Assembly: GCF_040409805.1 (NCBI RefSeq)
Contig: NZ_CP099572.1
Span: 248,001 to 312,000 of the forward strand
Direction of reading: 5' to 3'
DNA from: Polynucleobacter sp. MWH-UH23A
Lineage (GTDB): Bacteria; Pseudomonadota; Gammaproteobacteria; Burkholderiales; Burkholderiaceae
Length of the DNA: 64,000 nt
Shown here piece by piece: positions 46,392 to 56,649 of this stretch. A model generated the notes under the pieces. It saw only the letters and a list, made by a program, of their open reading frames with translations. It did no database searches and was not told the DNA's origin. The first letter of the stretch is position 1. Every line of letters starts with the position of its first letter. Position numbers and translations under genes: made by a program.

Positions 46392-47522
46392 ATGAATACA
46401 ACACAAAAAGTTGCATTAATTACAGGAATTACAGGTCAAGATGGCTCATATCTTGCTGAGTTCTTATTAGAAAAAGGTTACGTTGTTCATGGTATTAAAC
46501 GTCGCGCATCTTCTTTTAATACCGAGCGTATTGATCATCTTTATCAAGATCCCCATGTAAATCATCCGAATTTAGTTTTGCACTATGGCGATCTGACCGA
46601 CACCAGTAACTTGGTGCGCATCATTCAGCAAACCCAGCCTGATGAAATCTATAACTTGGGCGCTCAGTCTCATGTGGCCGTTTCTTTTGAGTCTCCCGAG
46701 TACACTGCTGATGTGGATGCGATTGGACCCTTGCGCATGCTTGAAGCTATCCGCATACTAGGTCTGGAGAAGAAAACCCGTTTTTATCAAGCTTCAACCT
46801 CTGAGCTTTATGGTTTGGTTCAAGAAATTCCTCAAAAAGAAACGACGCCATTTTATCCTCGTAGTCCATATGCGGTAGCAAAGCTCTATGCTTATTGGAT
46901 TACCGTGAACTACCGCGAAGCCTATGGCATGTATGCGTGCAATGGCATTCTTTTTAATCATGAATCCAAGCGCCGAGGTGAAACCTTTGTTACTCGCAAG
47001 GTGACTCGTGGATTGGCTAACATTGCTCAAGGTCTCGAAAAATGCCTCTTTATGGGGAACATTGATGCCTTGCGCGATTGGGGCCATGCTAAAGACTATG
47101 TGCGCATGCAGTGGCTCATGCTACAGCAAGACAAACCAGAGGATTTTGTGATTGCTACTGGTGTGCAATTCACGGTACGTGAATTTATTATCCGCAGTGC
47201 CAAACAATTGGGAATTACTCTTAAATTTGAGGGTGTGGCTGAGAATGAAAAAGCGATTGTCGCGGCTATTGAAGGAGATAAAGCGCCGGCACTGAAAGTG
47301 GGTGATGTAATTGTTCAGATAGATCCGCGCTACTATCGTCCTACCGAGGTCGAAACCCTCTTGGGCGATCCAGCTAAGGCCAAAGCTAAGCTGGGTTGGG
47401 TTCCTGAAATTTCCCTAGATCAAATGATTGTGGAAATGGTGGCAAATGATCTAGACCAAGCTAAGCAACATGCATTACTCCATAAACATGGCTTCTCAGT
47501 TGCTGTTGGTAAAGAAAATTAA
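46392..47522 (+). CDS. gmd: GDP-mannose 4,6-dehydratase
   Basis: First step of GDP-L-fucose (and GDP-rhamnose/perosamine) synthesis. Motifs: [19 protein letters not shown] near residue 8, [18 protein letters not shown] near 35, [11 protein letters not shown] near 136 and [10 protein letters not shown] near 160 (YxxxK). 376 residues is typical of Gmd. Followed after 22 bp by fcl, so the product is probably committed to GDP-fucose. Confidence 0.96.
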   Translation: MNTTQKVALITGITGQDGSYLAEFLLEKGYVVHGIKRRASSFNTERIDHLYQDPHVNHPNLVLHYGDLTDTSNLVRIIQQTQPDEIYNLGAQSHVAVSFESPEYTADVDAIGPLRMLEAIRILGLEKKTRFYQASTSELYGLVQEIPQKETTPFYPRSPYAVAKLYAYWITVNYREAYGMYACNGILFNHESKRRGETFVTRKVTRGLANIAQGLEKCLFMGNIDALRDWGHAKDYVRMQWLMLQQDKPEDFVIATGVQFTVREFIIRSAKQLGITLKFEGVAENEKAIVAAIEGDKAPALKVGDVIVQIDPRYYRPTEVETLLGDPAKAKAKLGWVPEISLDQMIVEMVANDLDQAKQHALLHKHGFSVAVGKEN

Positions 47523-47544
47523 ATCAAATTGAGCAAATAAAAGT

Positions 47545-48528
47545 ATGAGTCAAGATCTAGGCCAAAAGATTTATGTTGCCGGACATCGTGGCATGGTGGG
47601 CTCGGCGATTGTTCGTGATTTACAGGCCAAAGGATTTGCAAATATCATCACTCGTACGCATGCACAGTTAGATTTAACTAATCAGCAGGCAGTCAAAAAT
47701 TTCTTTGAAATAGAAAAGCCCGATCAAGTGTATTTAGCGGCTGCAAAAGTTGGCGGTATTCATGCTAATAACACTTACCCAGCAGAGTTTATCTATCAAA
47801 ACCTCATGATGGAAGCCAATGTCATCCATCAGGCATTTGTCAGTGGCGTTCAAAAACTCTTATTTCTAGGTTCAAGCTGTATCTACCCCAGATTGGCGCC
47901 TCAACCCATGAGTGAGGCTGCATTATTAACAGGCACTTTAGAGCCAACCAATGAGCCTTATGCAATCGCCAAGATTGCAGGTATTAAATTATGTGAGAGT
48001 TATAACCGCCAATATGGCCAATCTCATGGTATTGATTACCGCTCAGTCATGCCTACGAATCTTTATGGGCCGGGCGATAACTATCATCCTGAAAATAGCC
48101 ATGTGATCCCAGCGCTAATTCGTCGCTTTCATGAGGCAAAGGTGAGCAATGCATCCGAAGTAATAATTTGGGGGACTGGAACTCCAAGACGAGAATTCTT
48201 GTATGTAGATGACATGGCCGCTGCATCGGTATATGTGATGGCCTTAGATAAAAATACGTATGATCAACATACCCAGCCAATGCAAAGCCATATTAATGTT
48301 GGATTTGGATCTGATATTACTATTGCAGAGTTGGCTGACGCAGTGGCAAAAGCAACTGGATTTCAAGGTCACATTAGATTTGATTCTAGTAAGCCAGATG
48401 GGGCGCCAAGAAAGTGGATTGATTCATCGCGACTTCATAACTTAGGTTACAGACCAGCAATCACATTGGCTCAGGGTTTACAAAATGCCTATGAAGATTT
48501 TTTAAAAAATACTCTTTTATCGAAATAG
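47545..48528 (+). CDS. fcl: GDP-L-fucose synthase
   Basis: Epimerase-reductase completing GDP-L-fucose synthesis. Motifs: [18 protein letters not shown] near residue 9, [19 protein letters not shown] near 72, [16 protein letters not shown] near 111 and [13 protein letters not shown] near 142 (YxxxK). 327 residues. The last 12 bp overlap the end of the convergent GT2 gene. The likely consumer of the product is the GT10-like enzyme at 3-4 kb. Confidence 0.95.
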   Translation: MSQDLGQKIYVAGHRGMVGSAIVRDLQAKGFANIITRTHAQLDLTNQQAVKNFFEIEKPDQVYLAAAKVGGIHANNTYPAEFIYQNLMMEANVIHQAFVSGVQKLLFLGSSCIYPRLAPQPMSEAALLTGTLEPTNEPYAIAKIAGIKLCESYNRQYGQSHGIDYRSVMPTNLYGPGDNYHPENSHVIPALIRRFHEAKVSNASEVIIWGTGTPRREFLYVDDMAAASVYVMALDKNTYDQHTQPMQSHINVGFGSDITIAELADAVAKATGFQGHIRFDSSKPDGAPRKWIDSSRLHNLGYRPAITLAQGLQNAYEDFLKNTLLSK

Positions 48529-49212
48529 GTTGTATTTGATAATGCAGTAGATTGCTCGAAATCCGTCTTTCCAGCCAATTTTTTTACCTTCTTGGTATGT
48601 TCGTCCGTAGTAAGAGATTCCGACTTCATATATACGGCAATTGAGCTTCGAAATTTTAGCGGTTATTTCGGGTTCAAAACCAAAACGATTTTCTTCAATA
48701 GTGATTGATTGGATAATTTCCCGACGAAATACCTTATAGCAGGTTTCCATATCGGTAAGGTTGAGGTTTGTCATCATGTTGGAAAAAAGTGTTAGTACGC
48801 CATTGCCAACTCTGTGCCAAAAATACAGAACGCGATGCGCATTTCCACCTAAAAAGCGCGACCCAAAAACGACATCCGCATGATTGTTTTTAATTGGATC
48901 AACAAGGCGATCATATTCGCTAGGATCATATTCAAGATCTGCGTCTTGAATGATAATTACGTCTCCGGTTGCAGAGTTTATTCCGGATCTAATGGCGGCT
49001 CCTTTGCCACAATTTTTATCGTGAAAAATAATACGATCAATTCTATCAACCAGATTCTTCTCTTGAATTAATTTATTTCTAGTGCCATCAGATGAAAAAT
49101 CATCTACTACGATAATCTCTTTGTTTGTATAAGGAGCATCGTAAACAGCGTTGATGATCGCATTAATAGTATTAACCTCATTAAAACAGGGAATAATGAC
49201 GGATAGTTTCAT
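48517..49212 (-). CDS. Glycosyltransferase family 2 (polyprenyl-phosphate sugar transferase type)
   Basis: A 231-residue GT-A enzyme: [17 protein letters not shown] at the start, [16 protein letters not shown] near residue 33, [15 protein letters not shown] near 90 with the DxD, and [11 protein letters not shown] near 115. No C-terminal membrane segments, as in DPM1-like polyprenyl-phosphate mannose/glucose synthases. Such enzymes charge undecaprenyl-phosphate with a sugar for GT-C enzymes; a GT-C-like gene (49.3-50.8 kb) lies divergently next to it. Convergent overlap with fcl of 12 bp. Confidence 0.85.
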   Translation of the reverse strand: MKLSVIIPCFNEVNTINAIINAVYDAPYTNKEIIVVDDFSSDGTRNKLIQEKNLVDRIDRIIFHDKNCGKGAAIRSGINSATGDVIIIQDADLEYDPSEYDRLVDPIKNNHADVVFGSRFLGGNAHRVLYFWHRVGNGVLTLFSNMMTNLNLTDMETCYKVFRREIIQSITIEENRFGFEPEITAKISKLNCRIYEVGISYYGRTYQEGKKIGWKDGFRAIYCIIKYNLFR

Positions 49213-49296
49213 ATATGATTTGAGTGGATTAATACTGATGGCAATATTAGTTTCTATTTGTCTCGAATTTTACAATAGATAAGAGTGTGAAAGAAA

Positions 49297-50799
49297 ATGT
49301 TAAAAAATTATATAAATCTATTGCACAGACATTTACTGCTGCTTCCAATTCTAATTTTTAGCGCTTTACTGATGAAGCATTTCATTACCAATGATCATGA
49401 TTGGGGGGATGATTTTGCGCAATATATTTGGCAGGCGCTTACGATAGTTTATGGAGGGTATGCGGAATTTATGCAGACCAATACTTTTATTATCAATAAT
49501 TCTTCATTTGTAATTGGCTCGATTACTTATCCATGGGGTGTTCCATTAGTACTATCGCTCATTTATAGGGTGAATGGAATGGATTTAATCGCATTTAAAT
49601 ATTTAGGTTTTTTTTCATACCTTTTATTCCTGCTGACAATATATATTGGATTTTTAAAATATTTCCCCAAAAAAATTTGCTTGATTGTGGTTGCTTACTT
49701 TGCTATCAATCCATTTTGGGTTGATGGCGTGAACACCATTGTTTCGGATATCCCATTTTTGTTCTTATCGACCGTTTGCATATTTTTAATGAACGCGATT
49801 GTCGTTTCAAAACAAGTCATTTTTACAAAAGTGATCGATCAGTTTTTGCTGGGGATTTTGATTTTTACAGCCTTTTTAGTACGTAATAATGGTGTTTTAT
49901 TGTTGGTAAATCTGTTTTTTATTCAGCTGATTGGTTTTTGGCAACATCGGAAATGGTTTAATAAATCTCAAATCAGGCAAGAGGTGCTTATAACAAGCAT
50001 TCCTTTTGGGGTATTTATCTTTTTGCTAATCGCCGAGCATAGTTTTTTACCTAACGGAGACTCCACTCACATCCACTTTTTAATGCAAGCTAATCATGTA
50101 ACGGTGTTTAAGAATTTCATTTATACGATTCGCCTACCCAGATTTTTTTTTGGGAGTCCATGGTTGTACATTGCAACGATATTCCCCGTAATACTAGGTG
50201 TGCGCAAGACATGGCGGCAAAGCTATTGCTATCTAATTTATATGAGTTTAACCTTAGCTTTATATTCACTATGGCCTGCTCACGGAGGCCCTCGCTTTAT
50301 TTTTCCTATTTTGCCTTTATATTTCTTTTATTTGGTTGTTGGTGTTCTAGAGCTCTCTAAAAGAATGATGAATCTACGCGGTCCTCTATTGGGGTCTCAT
50401 AGCAAGGTTATTGCTTATGCTCTGAGCGGACTTTTTATGGTGAGCTCTATTGCTTATGGGTATGCGGATCTACCGAGAAATGTGAATCAAGTTGATGGGC
50501 CATATTCGCAATCCACTGCCCAAGTAGTCAATTTTTTAGAAAAAAATACTCGCATTGATGATGTCATCATTTTTAGAAAGCCTCGAGTGATGTATTTGCT
50601 ATCTTCTCGAAAATCCGTGTTGATTGACAATGAGGCTGGTCTCGAAATGGGGGACTACTTAGTTCTGGACTTGGAAAAAAAACATGATCAATCACAAATT
50701 TCCCTAAACTCGGCAGTGCTTTCAAAATTAAATGAGTTTATGGTTTTTAAAAATGAACAGTTTGTAATTTACAAACTGAAGGGCCATCAAAAAAGTTAA
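49297..50799 (+). CDS. GT-C-like membrane glycosyltransferase (GT39/ArnT-like)
   Basis: A 500-residue polytopic protein with about 11-12 membrane helices. The first external loop has HDWGDDFAQYIWQAL near residues 34-48, where the acidic pair fits the catalytic Asp-Asp/Glu of GT-C enzymes, and a second loop has NTIVSDIPFLF near 147. The C-terminal 120 residues are soluble. GT-C enzymes use polyprenyl-phosphate sugars at the periplasmic face, which fits the divergent DPM1-like gene. Specificity unknown. AT-rich codon use. Confidence 0.6.
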   Translation: MLKNYINLLHRHLLLLPILIFSALLMKHFITNDHDWGDDFAQYIWQALTIVYGGYAEFMQTNTFIINNSSFVIGSITYPWGVPLVLSLIYRVNGMDLIAFKYLGFFSYLLFLLTIYIGFLKYFPKKICLIVVAYFAINPFWVDGVNTIVSDIPFLFLSTVCIFLMNAIVVSKQVIFTKVIDQFLLGILIFTAFLVRNNGVLLLVNLFFIQLIGFWQHRKWFNKSQIRQEVLITSIPFGVFIFLLIAEHSFLPNGDSTHIHFLMQANHVTVFKNFIYTIRLPRFFFGSPWLYIATIFPVILGVRKTWRQSYCYLIYMSLTLALYSLWPAHGGPRFIFPILPLYFFYLVVGVLELSKRMMNLRGPLLGSHSKVIAYALSGLFMVSSIAYGYADLPRNVNQVDGPYSQSTAQVVNFLEKNTRIDDVIIFRKPRVMYLLSSRKSVLIDNEAGLEMGDYLVLDLEKKHDQSQISLNSAVLSKLNEFMVFKNEQFVIYKLKGHQKS

Positions 50800-52046
50800 T
50801 GCTTACCCAAGACTTTTTTGTATACATCTAAATATTGCTTGGCAATTTTTGCATAGGAAAAATAATGCAGTGCTCTTTCCCGAGCATTTTTGCTAAGCAT
50901 TTGATGTTGTGCTGGATTTAATACCCAGGCAATACCGCTTGCCAGATCATTTGGACTAAAAGCTTCAGCTAGCCAGCCAGTTTCATTATGGGATACGATG
51001 TCTGATAGGCCGCCAGTATTAAACGCCACTATGGGCACCCCACAAGCCATGGCCTCAACACCTGTGTTGGGTAAGTTATCCATGCGAGAGGGTATTAGTA
51101 ATGCATCCGCAGCGTTGTAGACTAATCTTAATTGGTCATCGCTTAAGTGCCCCATATAGTGAATTGGAAAACCTAGTAGTGGAGGGGGGTTAGGGCGATT
51201 TTCCCCAAAAACCAGTAACTCTAAATCATCAATTTTGTTGGCAAGCAGTTGGAGTGCCGTTACTAGGAGTTCAAAGCCTTTGTAATAATTTTGTCCTCCA
51301 CCCATTGCGCCAAAAGCAATTAATTTTTTATTTTGCGGAAGGTTTAATGAGGCGCGACATATAGTTTTCCCCAAGGGTTTCCAGTAATCGGTATCTATTG
51401 GATTGAGGATTTGGGTGGCTGGCCACTGTCGCATGAGCGCACTTTCCTGCACGCAATTTTTCATCCAGTTACTTGGGGAAATAATATTCATGGGGATTTT
51501 CCATGTCTTGAATTTTTGCTCCCAAGCAATCCTATTAATATCAGGACCACTCTCATGAATTGGTCGGTTGGAGGCAAGATACCCTACTTTAAAACGCGCA
51601 TCATGAGAGTCTGGCGTATAGTGTTCGGCTCCGCAAAAAGGCCACATGTCATGCAATGTCCAGAAAATTGGTTTTTTGATATTGCCTATATCTTTGATCG
51701 AAAGCATGCCATTGATCCAATGAAGATTAACAACATCAGCGTCATGATTATTTATTAGGTTAACAAGTCCACAGTTCTCTACGCCTTCTGAATGAAGGCT
51801 TGGATTATCAGAGTGAAATACCGGGCGAATTTTCTTTTGGACTTTATTGAACAATTTATAAGCTTTTTGCCGTATCTTTCTAGCAAATGAGCGTGGAACA
51901 ATATGTATGCTTTTGTCTGCCGAAGCAGTTTTGAGTACTAGCATATGGCTATCTAGATGGGATGCCTTAAGTGCTTGATGAATCCGGTAGGCCGCCTTAG
52001 CTGCCCCGCCACCATACTCGTCTGGGGAAATATGCAGTATTTTCAT
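50796..52046 (-). CDS. GT4-family glycosyltransferase
   Basis: A 416-residue GT-B enzyme with the start MKILHISPDEYGGGAAKAAY, the central KKLIAFGAMGGGQNYYKGFE near residue 237, and the GT4 donor site ALLIPSRMDNLPNTGVEAMA near 312-331 followed by CGVPIVAFNTGGLSDIV. A WTLHDMWPFCGAEHYT stretch near 137 occurs in related polysaccharide GTs. The ATG at 52046 is preferred; an in-frame extension to 52070 is possible. Convergent with the GT-C-like gene (4-bp overlap) and divergent from a methyltransferase. Confidence 0.88.
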   Translation of the reverse strand: MKILHISPDEYGGGAAKAAYRIHQALKASHLDSHMLVLKTASADKSIHIVPRSFARKIRQKAYKLFNKVQKKIRPVFHSDNPSLHSEGVENCGLVNLINNHDADVVNLHWINGMLSIKDIGNIKKPIFWTLHDMWPFCGAEHYTPDSHDARFKVGYLASNRPIHESGPDINRIAWEQKFKTWKIPMNIISPSNWMKNCVQESALMRQWPATQILNPIDTDYWKPLGKTICRASLNLPQNKKLIAFGAMGGGQNYYKGFELLVTALQLLANKIDDLELLVFGENRPNPPPLLGFPIHYMGHLSDDQLRLVYNAADALLIPSRMDNLPNTGVEAMACGVPIVAFNTGGLSDIVSHNETGWLAEAFSPNDLASGIAWVLNPAQHQMLSKNARERALHYFSYAKIAKQYLDVYKKVLGKH

Positions 52047-52109
52047 GGTTATATTGCAACAGATTATCATGTAAAGCTCGCAGATAACTTTTTGAAATTG
52101 ATTTTGCTC

Positions 52110-53018
52110 ATGTCAAATAATCATTCTTATTTCCAATACGATAATCACTCTGCAGAATGGGAGCGCGTATTGCATGACCCCGATTATCAAAAAATGGGCC
52201 AAACATGGCTTAGGACCGATACCTTAGATGCATGGCGCCATGCGCGGATGCGAGAACCTTTACGCGCAATTATTCAAAATGATCCCCAGGCTAATTGGTT
52301 AACCATAGGGGATGGAAGGTTTGGTACTGACGCGCACTATTTACTTGCTTCAGGCGTCAAAGAGGTTCATTGCTCCGATGTTTCTGATGCATTACTCAAA
52401 ATTGGACATGAAAAAGGTTTTATTAAAGAGTTTTCTGCGCAAAATGCAGAGGACCTTACTTTTCCTGACAATACATTTGATTACGTTTATTGCAAGGAGG
52501 CCTTTCATCATTTTCCAAGACCTTATATTGCTCTTTATGAGATGTTTCGAGTTGCAAAAAAAGCTGTTTTTTTGATTGAGCCGCGCGATACCTTTATAGA
52601 TCAAACCCCGCTTGGTGCAATAATTTATGGTTTTAAAAAAATTTTCTTGAGAAAAAAAGATCCTGCTCCGGCATTTGAGGCTGTTGGTAATTTTGTATAT
52701 GCAATTTCGGAAAAAGAGCTAGAGAAGTTTTTATTAGGTATGCACTATACCTATATTGCATTTACGGGATGCAACGATGAATATATTGATGGGGTTGAAT
52801 ATGTGGCTGAAAACCCGGTTGATGTGGCAGGAGTAAAAATAAAGTCGAGGGTATTAAAAAAAATTCGCAAGATGAATTTTTATTGCAAAATTGGCACCCA
52901 AAAAACTGGAGTGTTGACAGCTGCCTTATTTAAGGAGCCGCCCACGCAACACATGATTGATAACATGGAAAAGTTGGGTTGGCGCGTCAAGCGCTTGGCG
53001 AGTAATCCATATCTCTAA
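52110..53018 (+). CDS. Class I SAM-dependent methyltransferase
   Basis: A 302-residue protein with a Methyltransf_11-type core: NWLTIGDGRFGTDAHYLLA near residue 60 (motif I variant, with IGDGRFG in place of the usual GxGxG), VHCSDVSDALLKIG near 85, and FPDNTFDYVYCKEAFHHFPR near 119. I chose the ATG at 52110 because the upstream extension overlaps the divergent GT4 gene. Probably methylates a sugar or a glycan intermediate in this cluster; substrate unknown. Confidence 0.75.
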   Translation: MSNNHSYFQYDNHSAEWERVLHDPDYQKMGQTWLRTDTLDAWRHARMREPLRAIIQNDPQANWLTIGDGRFGTDAHYLLASGVKEVHCSDVSDALLKIGHEKGFIKEFSAQNAEDLTFPDNTFDYVYCKEAFHHFPRPYIALYEMFRVAKKAVFLIEPRDTFIDQTPLGAIIYGFKKIFLRKKDPAPAFEAVGNFVYAISEKELEKFLLGMHYTYIAFTGCNDEYIDGVEYVAENPVDVAGVKIKSRVLKKIRKMNFYCKIGTQKTGVLTAALFKEPPTQHMIDNMEKLGWRVKRLASNPYL

Positions 53019-53036
53019 ATACGGTGAAATGACAAA

Positions 53037-53939
53037 CTAATTTTTATTGCGCAGGTTTTTGAGCTCATTTGCAATGGTGCTATTTATATATTTTTTATAA
53101 TCTGTCCACCAGTTGACGCAGTTCTTTTGTAGAACGTTAATTTTTTCGGGATCACAAGCAAGGAGGTCTTTTTGCAGCTTTAAAAAATCTGGAAGATCAC
53201 TCCAGTTTTCTAGAATCGGAAATGGCGGGGCTCCAATGGCGGCCAATGCTTGTGGAGAGCGAAGAAAATCATGATTGAGCGAAATAGGAATACATCCGCA
53301 TTCCAGTGCGTCATAAAGTCGAATGGTTTCTGGTGAGTTACCTGCGGGACAAGGCGTAAAAATACTGTCTTCCATCGTAGCCGAGTACAGCCCGACGTTG
53401 TAACCATTTGAAAACCCTGTTGATCCCAAGAGGTTAAGTAGTGGCTGACAACTTGCGGCTGAATCTGAAAATTTTTTTCGTTCGTTATTGTAAGAATTCG
53501 AATTACTCAACCACCCCAAAAAAGAGGCAAGATGCCTTCGGTGGGAACCTAATTTGGTAGTTTGTGCAGGTCTGGGGCCAACGCCTGTTCTGAAGCCATT
53601 GGGGGCCCAGAGAATTTTAGGGTTACTTAGGGGTTTGATGATTTGTGTGAAGTAGTAATTTCGAATCACTAAATCGCATTGCGAGTAAGCAAAAATATTC
53701 TTATCTGCTAGCTCATCACCCATGTGATAAAGCACCACTTTTTTCCCCAGGGATTTGAGGCGCCTGATGATGCTTGTGTCAATCTCATAAAGTTCTACAT
53801 AAATTGCTAACTCATCAATTAGCAAATTAGGATAGCCCCCAGGAAAATAGGGGGCTCCCTCGAATACTATATTTTGTATAAACCATGTTTCTAAAGCAGC
53901 ATTGATGGTATTGGGGCTAACGAGGATAGGGGTATTCAT
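53037..53939 (-). CDS. Exostosin-like (GT47-type) glycosyltransferase
   Basis: A 300-residue protein whose C-terminal half has the exostosin pattern: MEDSIFTPCPAGNSPETIRL near residues 189-208, then YDALECGCIPISLNHDFLR. The first half has LGKKVVLYHMGDELAD near 64 and a LASFLGWLSNS stretch. GT47/exostosin enzymes are better known from eukaryotes but occur in bacterial polysaccharide loci. Leftward, surrounded by rightward genes. Donor sugar unknown. Confidence 0.65.
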   Translation of the reverse strand: MNTPILVSPNTINAALETWFIQNIVFEGAPYFPGGYPNLLIDELAIYVELYEIDTSIIRRLKSLGKKVVLYHMGDELADKNIFAYSQCDLVIRNYYFTQIIKPLSNPKILWAPNGFRTGVGPRPAQTTKLGSHRRHLASFLGWLSNSNSYNNERKKFSDSAASCQPLLNLLGSTGFSNGYNVGLYSATMEDSIFTPCPAGNSPETIRLYDALECGCIPISLNHDFLRSPQALAAIGAPPFPILENWSDLPDFLKLQKDLLACDPEKINVLQKNCVNWWTDYKKYINSTIANELKNLRNKN

Positions 53940-54071
53940 TTGATAATGTGAATAAAAGAATTCTATTTTTAAGAGCTGAGTAAATGATTATTGCAATATA
54001 ATTAAGCTTCACTATACGCTGTAATATCTTTAGCCTTAGTTAATTGACTGCCATCTTTTTAAACTCAATTT

Positions 54072-55058
54072 ATGACAACTGCAAGTTTGGCGATTGTATC
54101 GGGATATGTTTCTAAGCCGGGGTCTGGACGCAAGCCAAGATGGCTTAAGTCGGTCAAAAAGAATCATCAGAACTATGCGTCAAAACATGGATATGCATAT
54201 ATATTTCGTGAAGATTTTGCTTGCTCTGCCTCAAATACATCTGCACATGAACCTTTTTATGTTGGAACTTGGTCAAAACCAACATTTATATTAGATTTAT
54301 TAAATCAAGGATATGAGTATGTTTTTTGGATTGATTCTGATTCGATATTTACCAACTTTAAAATTGGATTTGACGATTTAATTCGCACTCAGAAGGATTT
54401 GATTTTTTCTGGAGATGCGTACGATGTCTGCAATGCTGGACATCTCTTATTCAGAAATTCTGATTTTTCTAAAGCTTTCTTAGAAAAATGGGATGAGACA
54501 CGGTTCTTTAATTATCGAGATAGTGGATCTGCCGCAGATGGATTTTGGATTACTGCAGATGGATACGGTATTAGCGATCAAGCAAATTTGAACGCATTGC
54601 TTAGTAAAAATATAGAAACTAGTTTAGATTTACTCGAAGGATTTAATGCGATTAATGGCTATCCTGAGAATCCTTTGAGAAAGCATCGCGATTGGCAAAA
54701 GTTATATAGTCCAAAAACTCCAAATTATTGCGATCAGATTTTGCGAGACTTAATTCGCCCAGATCTGCATGCCAATGTGCTGGTTGTGAATCAGCGGCGC
54801 TTGAATGCCTACCCTAAATCTATTTGTGGGGAGGCGCGATATCAACCGAGAGATCCGTTGGTACATTTTGTCTCTGATACAAAGGATTATTTAGTAAAAG
54901 CCAACATCATCTCATTGTTACTCATGAGTTATGGAATTTACATCACACCTTTTATTTATACTTACCCATTTTTACAGCCTATAGTAGCTCTAAAAAATCG
55001 CTTTAAACAGATTAAGCGAAAAATGATTCGAAGAATAAAATCATTTATTTCCTCATGA
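54072..55058 (+). CDS. GT34-like (GMA12/MNN10-type) glycosyltransferase
   Basis: A 328-residue protein resembling galactosyl/xylosyltransferases of the GMA12/MNN10 family: SVKKNHQNYASKHGYAYIFR near residue 28, FILDLLNQGYEYVFWIDSDS near 72-91 with the DxD metal site, and CNAGHLLFRNSDFSKAFLEK near 118. A basic amphipathic C-terminus (about 280-328) may attach it to the membrane. It overlaps the following polymerase/ligase gene by 4 bp. Divergent from the exostosin-like gene with a 132-bp AT-rich gap. Confidence 0.7.
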   Translation: MTTASLAIVSGYVSKPGSGRKPRWLKSVKKNHQNYASKHGYAYIFREDFACSASNTSAHEPFYVGTWSKPTFILDLLNQGYEYVFWIDSDSIFTNFKIGFDDLIRTQKDLIFSGDAYDVCNAGHLLFRNSDFSKAFLEKWDETRFFNYRDSGSAADGFWITADGYGISDQANLNALLSKNIETSLDLLEGFNAINGYPENPLRKHRDWQKLYSPKTPNYCDQILRDLIRPDLHANVLVVNQRRLNAYPKSICGEARYQPRDPLVHFVSDTKDYLVKANIISLLLMSYGIYITPFIYTYPFLQPIVALKNRFKQIKRKMIRRIKSFISS

Positions 55059-56425
55059 TTCGTTTTAAGAATCTGCTCGAATGGTCATGCTTTATATGCG
55101 CCGCATGTGCTCTTATAGTTTGGCCATTACCCCATACAATCGCCCTTAGAAATATTGTCCTAGGATTTGGTGCACTTTCAGCTTTAATTTGGATGTTTAG
55201 TTTTTGGACTGAGAGAAGCAAGGGAAATATTTTTTCTTTGCTAATTATGTTGGCTGTTCCCCTCTGGTTGCTTTTGCACTACCTTTCTTTTTCTGTCAAT
55301 AAAGACCTTGCTTGGTATGACTTATCTGGTACTTGGTTAAGGGTAACTCTTTCAGTCACGATGGGGTTTGGTCTTGGTTTAATGTATAAGTATCAGCCGA
55401 AATGGCCCACTTTACTTGTGGGTATTACAGCACTTTATCCGCTAGCAGTCTTTATTGAATATCCCTTTTTGCTGTCTAAAGGCATAGGCTTGCTACAGCA
55501 GTACCAAGAATACCCCTCTCAATTTTTTAAGTACAAATCAGCTGCAGCTTATTTTTTAGGCTGGTCTTGCTTGATTGCATATGCCATCTTAGATTTTCAG
55601 AAGACACGATCGGGTCGAAAATTAAAAAATATAGCCACATCTGTTTTGGCGGTACTACTAGCCGGTATTTGTTTTGTTGACTTTATAGCATTTCGCACAC
55701 TAAATGGCATCATGCTGGCTGCATCTTTCGGCTTTCTTTTGATTTTAAAAATACTGGTAGTTAACCTAAAAATGTTGCGTAGCGGCTGGATTATTGCCAC
55801 CCTTTTAAGCTTTGTGATTGCTCTGATTGCCTCAATCTTCTTTTATGGGCAATACGATGCTGGTGCTGACGGTAAGCTGAAAAATTTAGTTAAAGATGCC
55901 ACTATTTCTTGGGATATTGATAGAAGTGATGCCTGGCAACTTACGAAAGATCCAAATAAACTAGATCTAATCGCGGATGCCAGTGGCCGCATTGTGAATG
56001 AGAGTACCTATATGCGTATATCCTGGTTTCGATACGGCCTCAAATTATTAATACAAAATCCTTTGGGCGTAGGTTATACGCACGCTGCATTTGATCACTA
56101 CATGCAACAAAGGTTTCCTGGTTCAAGAGCTCATAAGACCCACAGTGGTTGGCTTGACTATGCTCTGGGGGTTGGTTTGCCGGGTCTTTTTTTTACATGG
56201 ATAGCAATATTCACAGTGATTGTTTTTAGCATTCAAAATCTAAAGTATTCACCTGCCGCTCTTGATTATGTAGCAGTATGGGGATTATTTGGGATTTGGT
56301 GTTTATGGTGGGTGTCAGAGTTGAGTGAGCGAGAGTTTATTGAGCATTTATTTTTTATGATTTCATTCTTAACTAGTTCATTATGCTTACCCAATCATTA
56401 TGCTAGTAAACAACCTTCTGAGTGA
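55055..56425 (+). CDS. O-antigen ligase/polymerase family protein
   Basis: A 456-residue polytopic membrane protein with about ten to twelve helices. Near residue 335 a periplasmic loop precedes GVGYTHAAFDHYMQQRF and the motif AHKTHSGWLDYALGVGLPGL, the Wzy_C/WaaL-type region with conserved His. It may be the WaaL ligase or a Wzy-like polymerase; these cannot be separated by eye. It overlaps the GT34-like gene by 4 bp and is followed by 224 bp without a gene. Confidence 0.75.
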   Translation: MIRFKNLLEWSCFICAACALIVWPLPHTIALRNIVLGFGALSALIWMFSFWTERSKGNIFSLLIMLAVPLWLLLHYLSFSVNKDLAWYDLSGTWLRVTLSVTMGFGLGLMYKYQPKWPTLLVGITALYPLAVFIEYPFLLSKGIGLLQQYQEYPSQFFKYKSAAAYFLGWSCLIAYAILDFQKTRSGRKLKNIATSVLAVLLAGICFVDFIAFRTLNGIMLAASFGFLLILKILVVNLKMLRSGWIIATLLSFVIALIASIFFYGQYDAGADGKLKNLVKDATISWDIDRSDAWQLTKDPNKLDLIADASGRIVNESTYMRISWFRYGLKLLIQNPLGVGYTHAAFDHYMQQRFPGSRAHKTHSGWLDYALGVGLPGLFFTWIAIFTVIVFSIQNLKYSPAALDYVAVWGLFGIWCLWWVSELSEREFIEHLFFMISFLTSSLCLPNHYASKQPSE

Positions 56426-56649
56426 GCGGATTGGAGCGCGGCTTATTATCTGTAAATTCTTTGTGTGACTTTTATTTTCACTTTAGGTGACATACCCTGA
56501 TTAAATAAGTTGGGTAATTTGTATTTCTAGTCTGAAATTTATCGGCTAAACTGTGCTAGTAAATGAACTGTGCTGTATTGCGGAAACAAAAAAATTATTA
56601 ACTAGAGTTGTAATCGAGTCCCAAATTAACTGATTCAATTTTGAAAACA

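Noticed and set aside
46794..47087. 97-residue leftward frame inside gmd
   Set aside because: Fully antisense to the conserved gmd catalytic region; no independent signals.
56426..56640. Possible JUMPstart/ops element before the right-hand operon
   Set aside because: The GGCGGTAG core is absent here and in 57499-57915; only AT-rich sequence is present.
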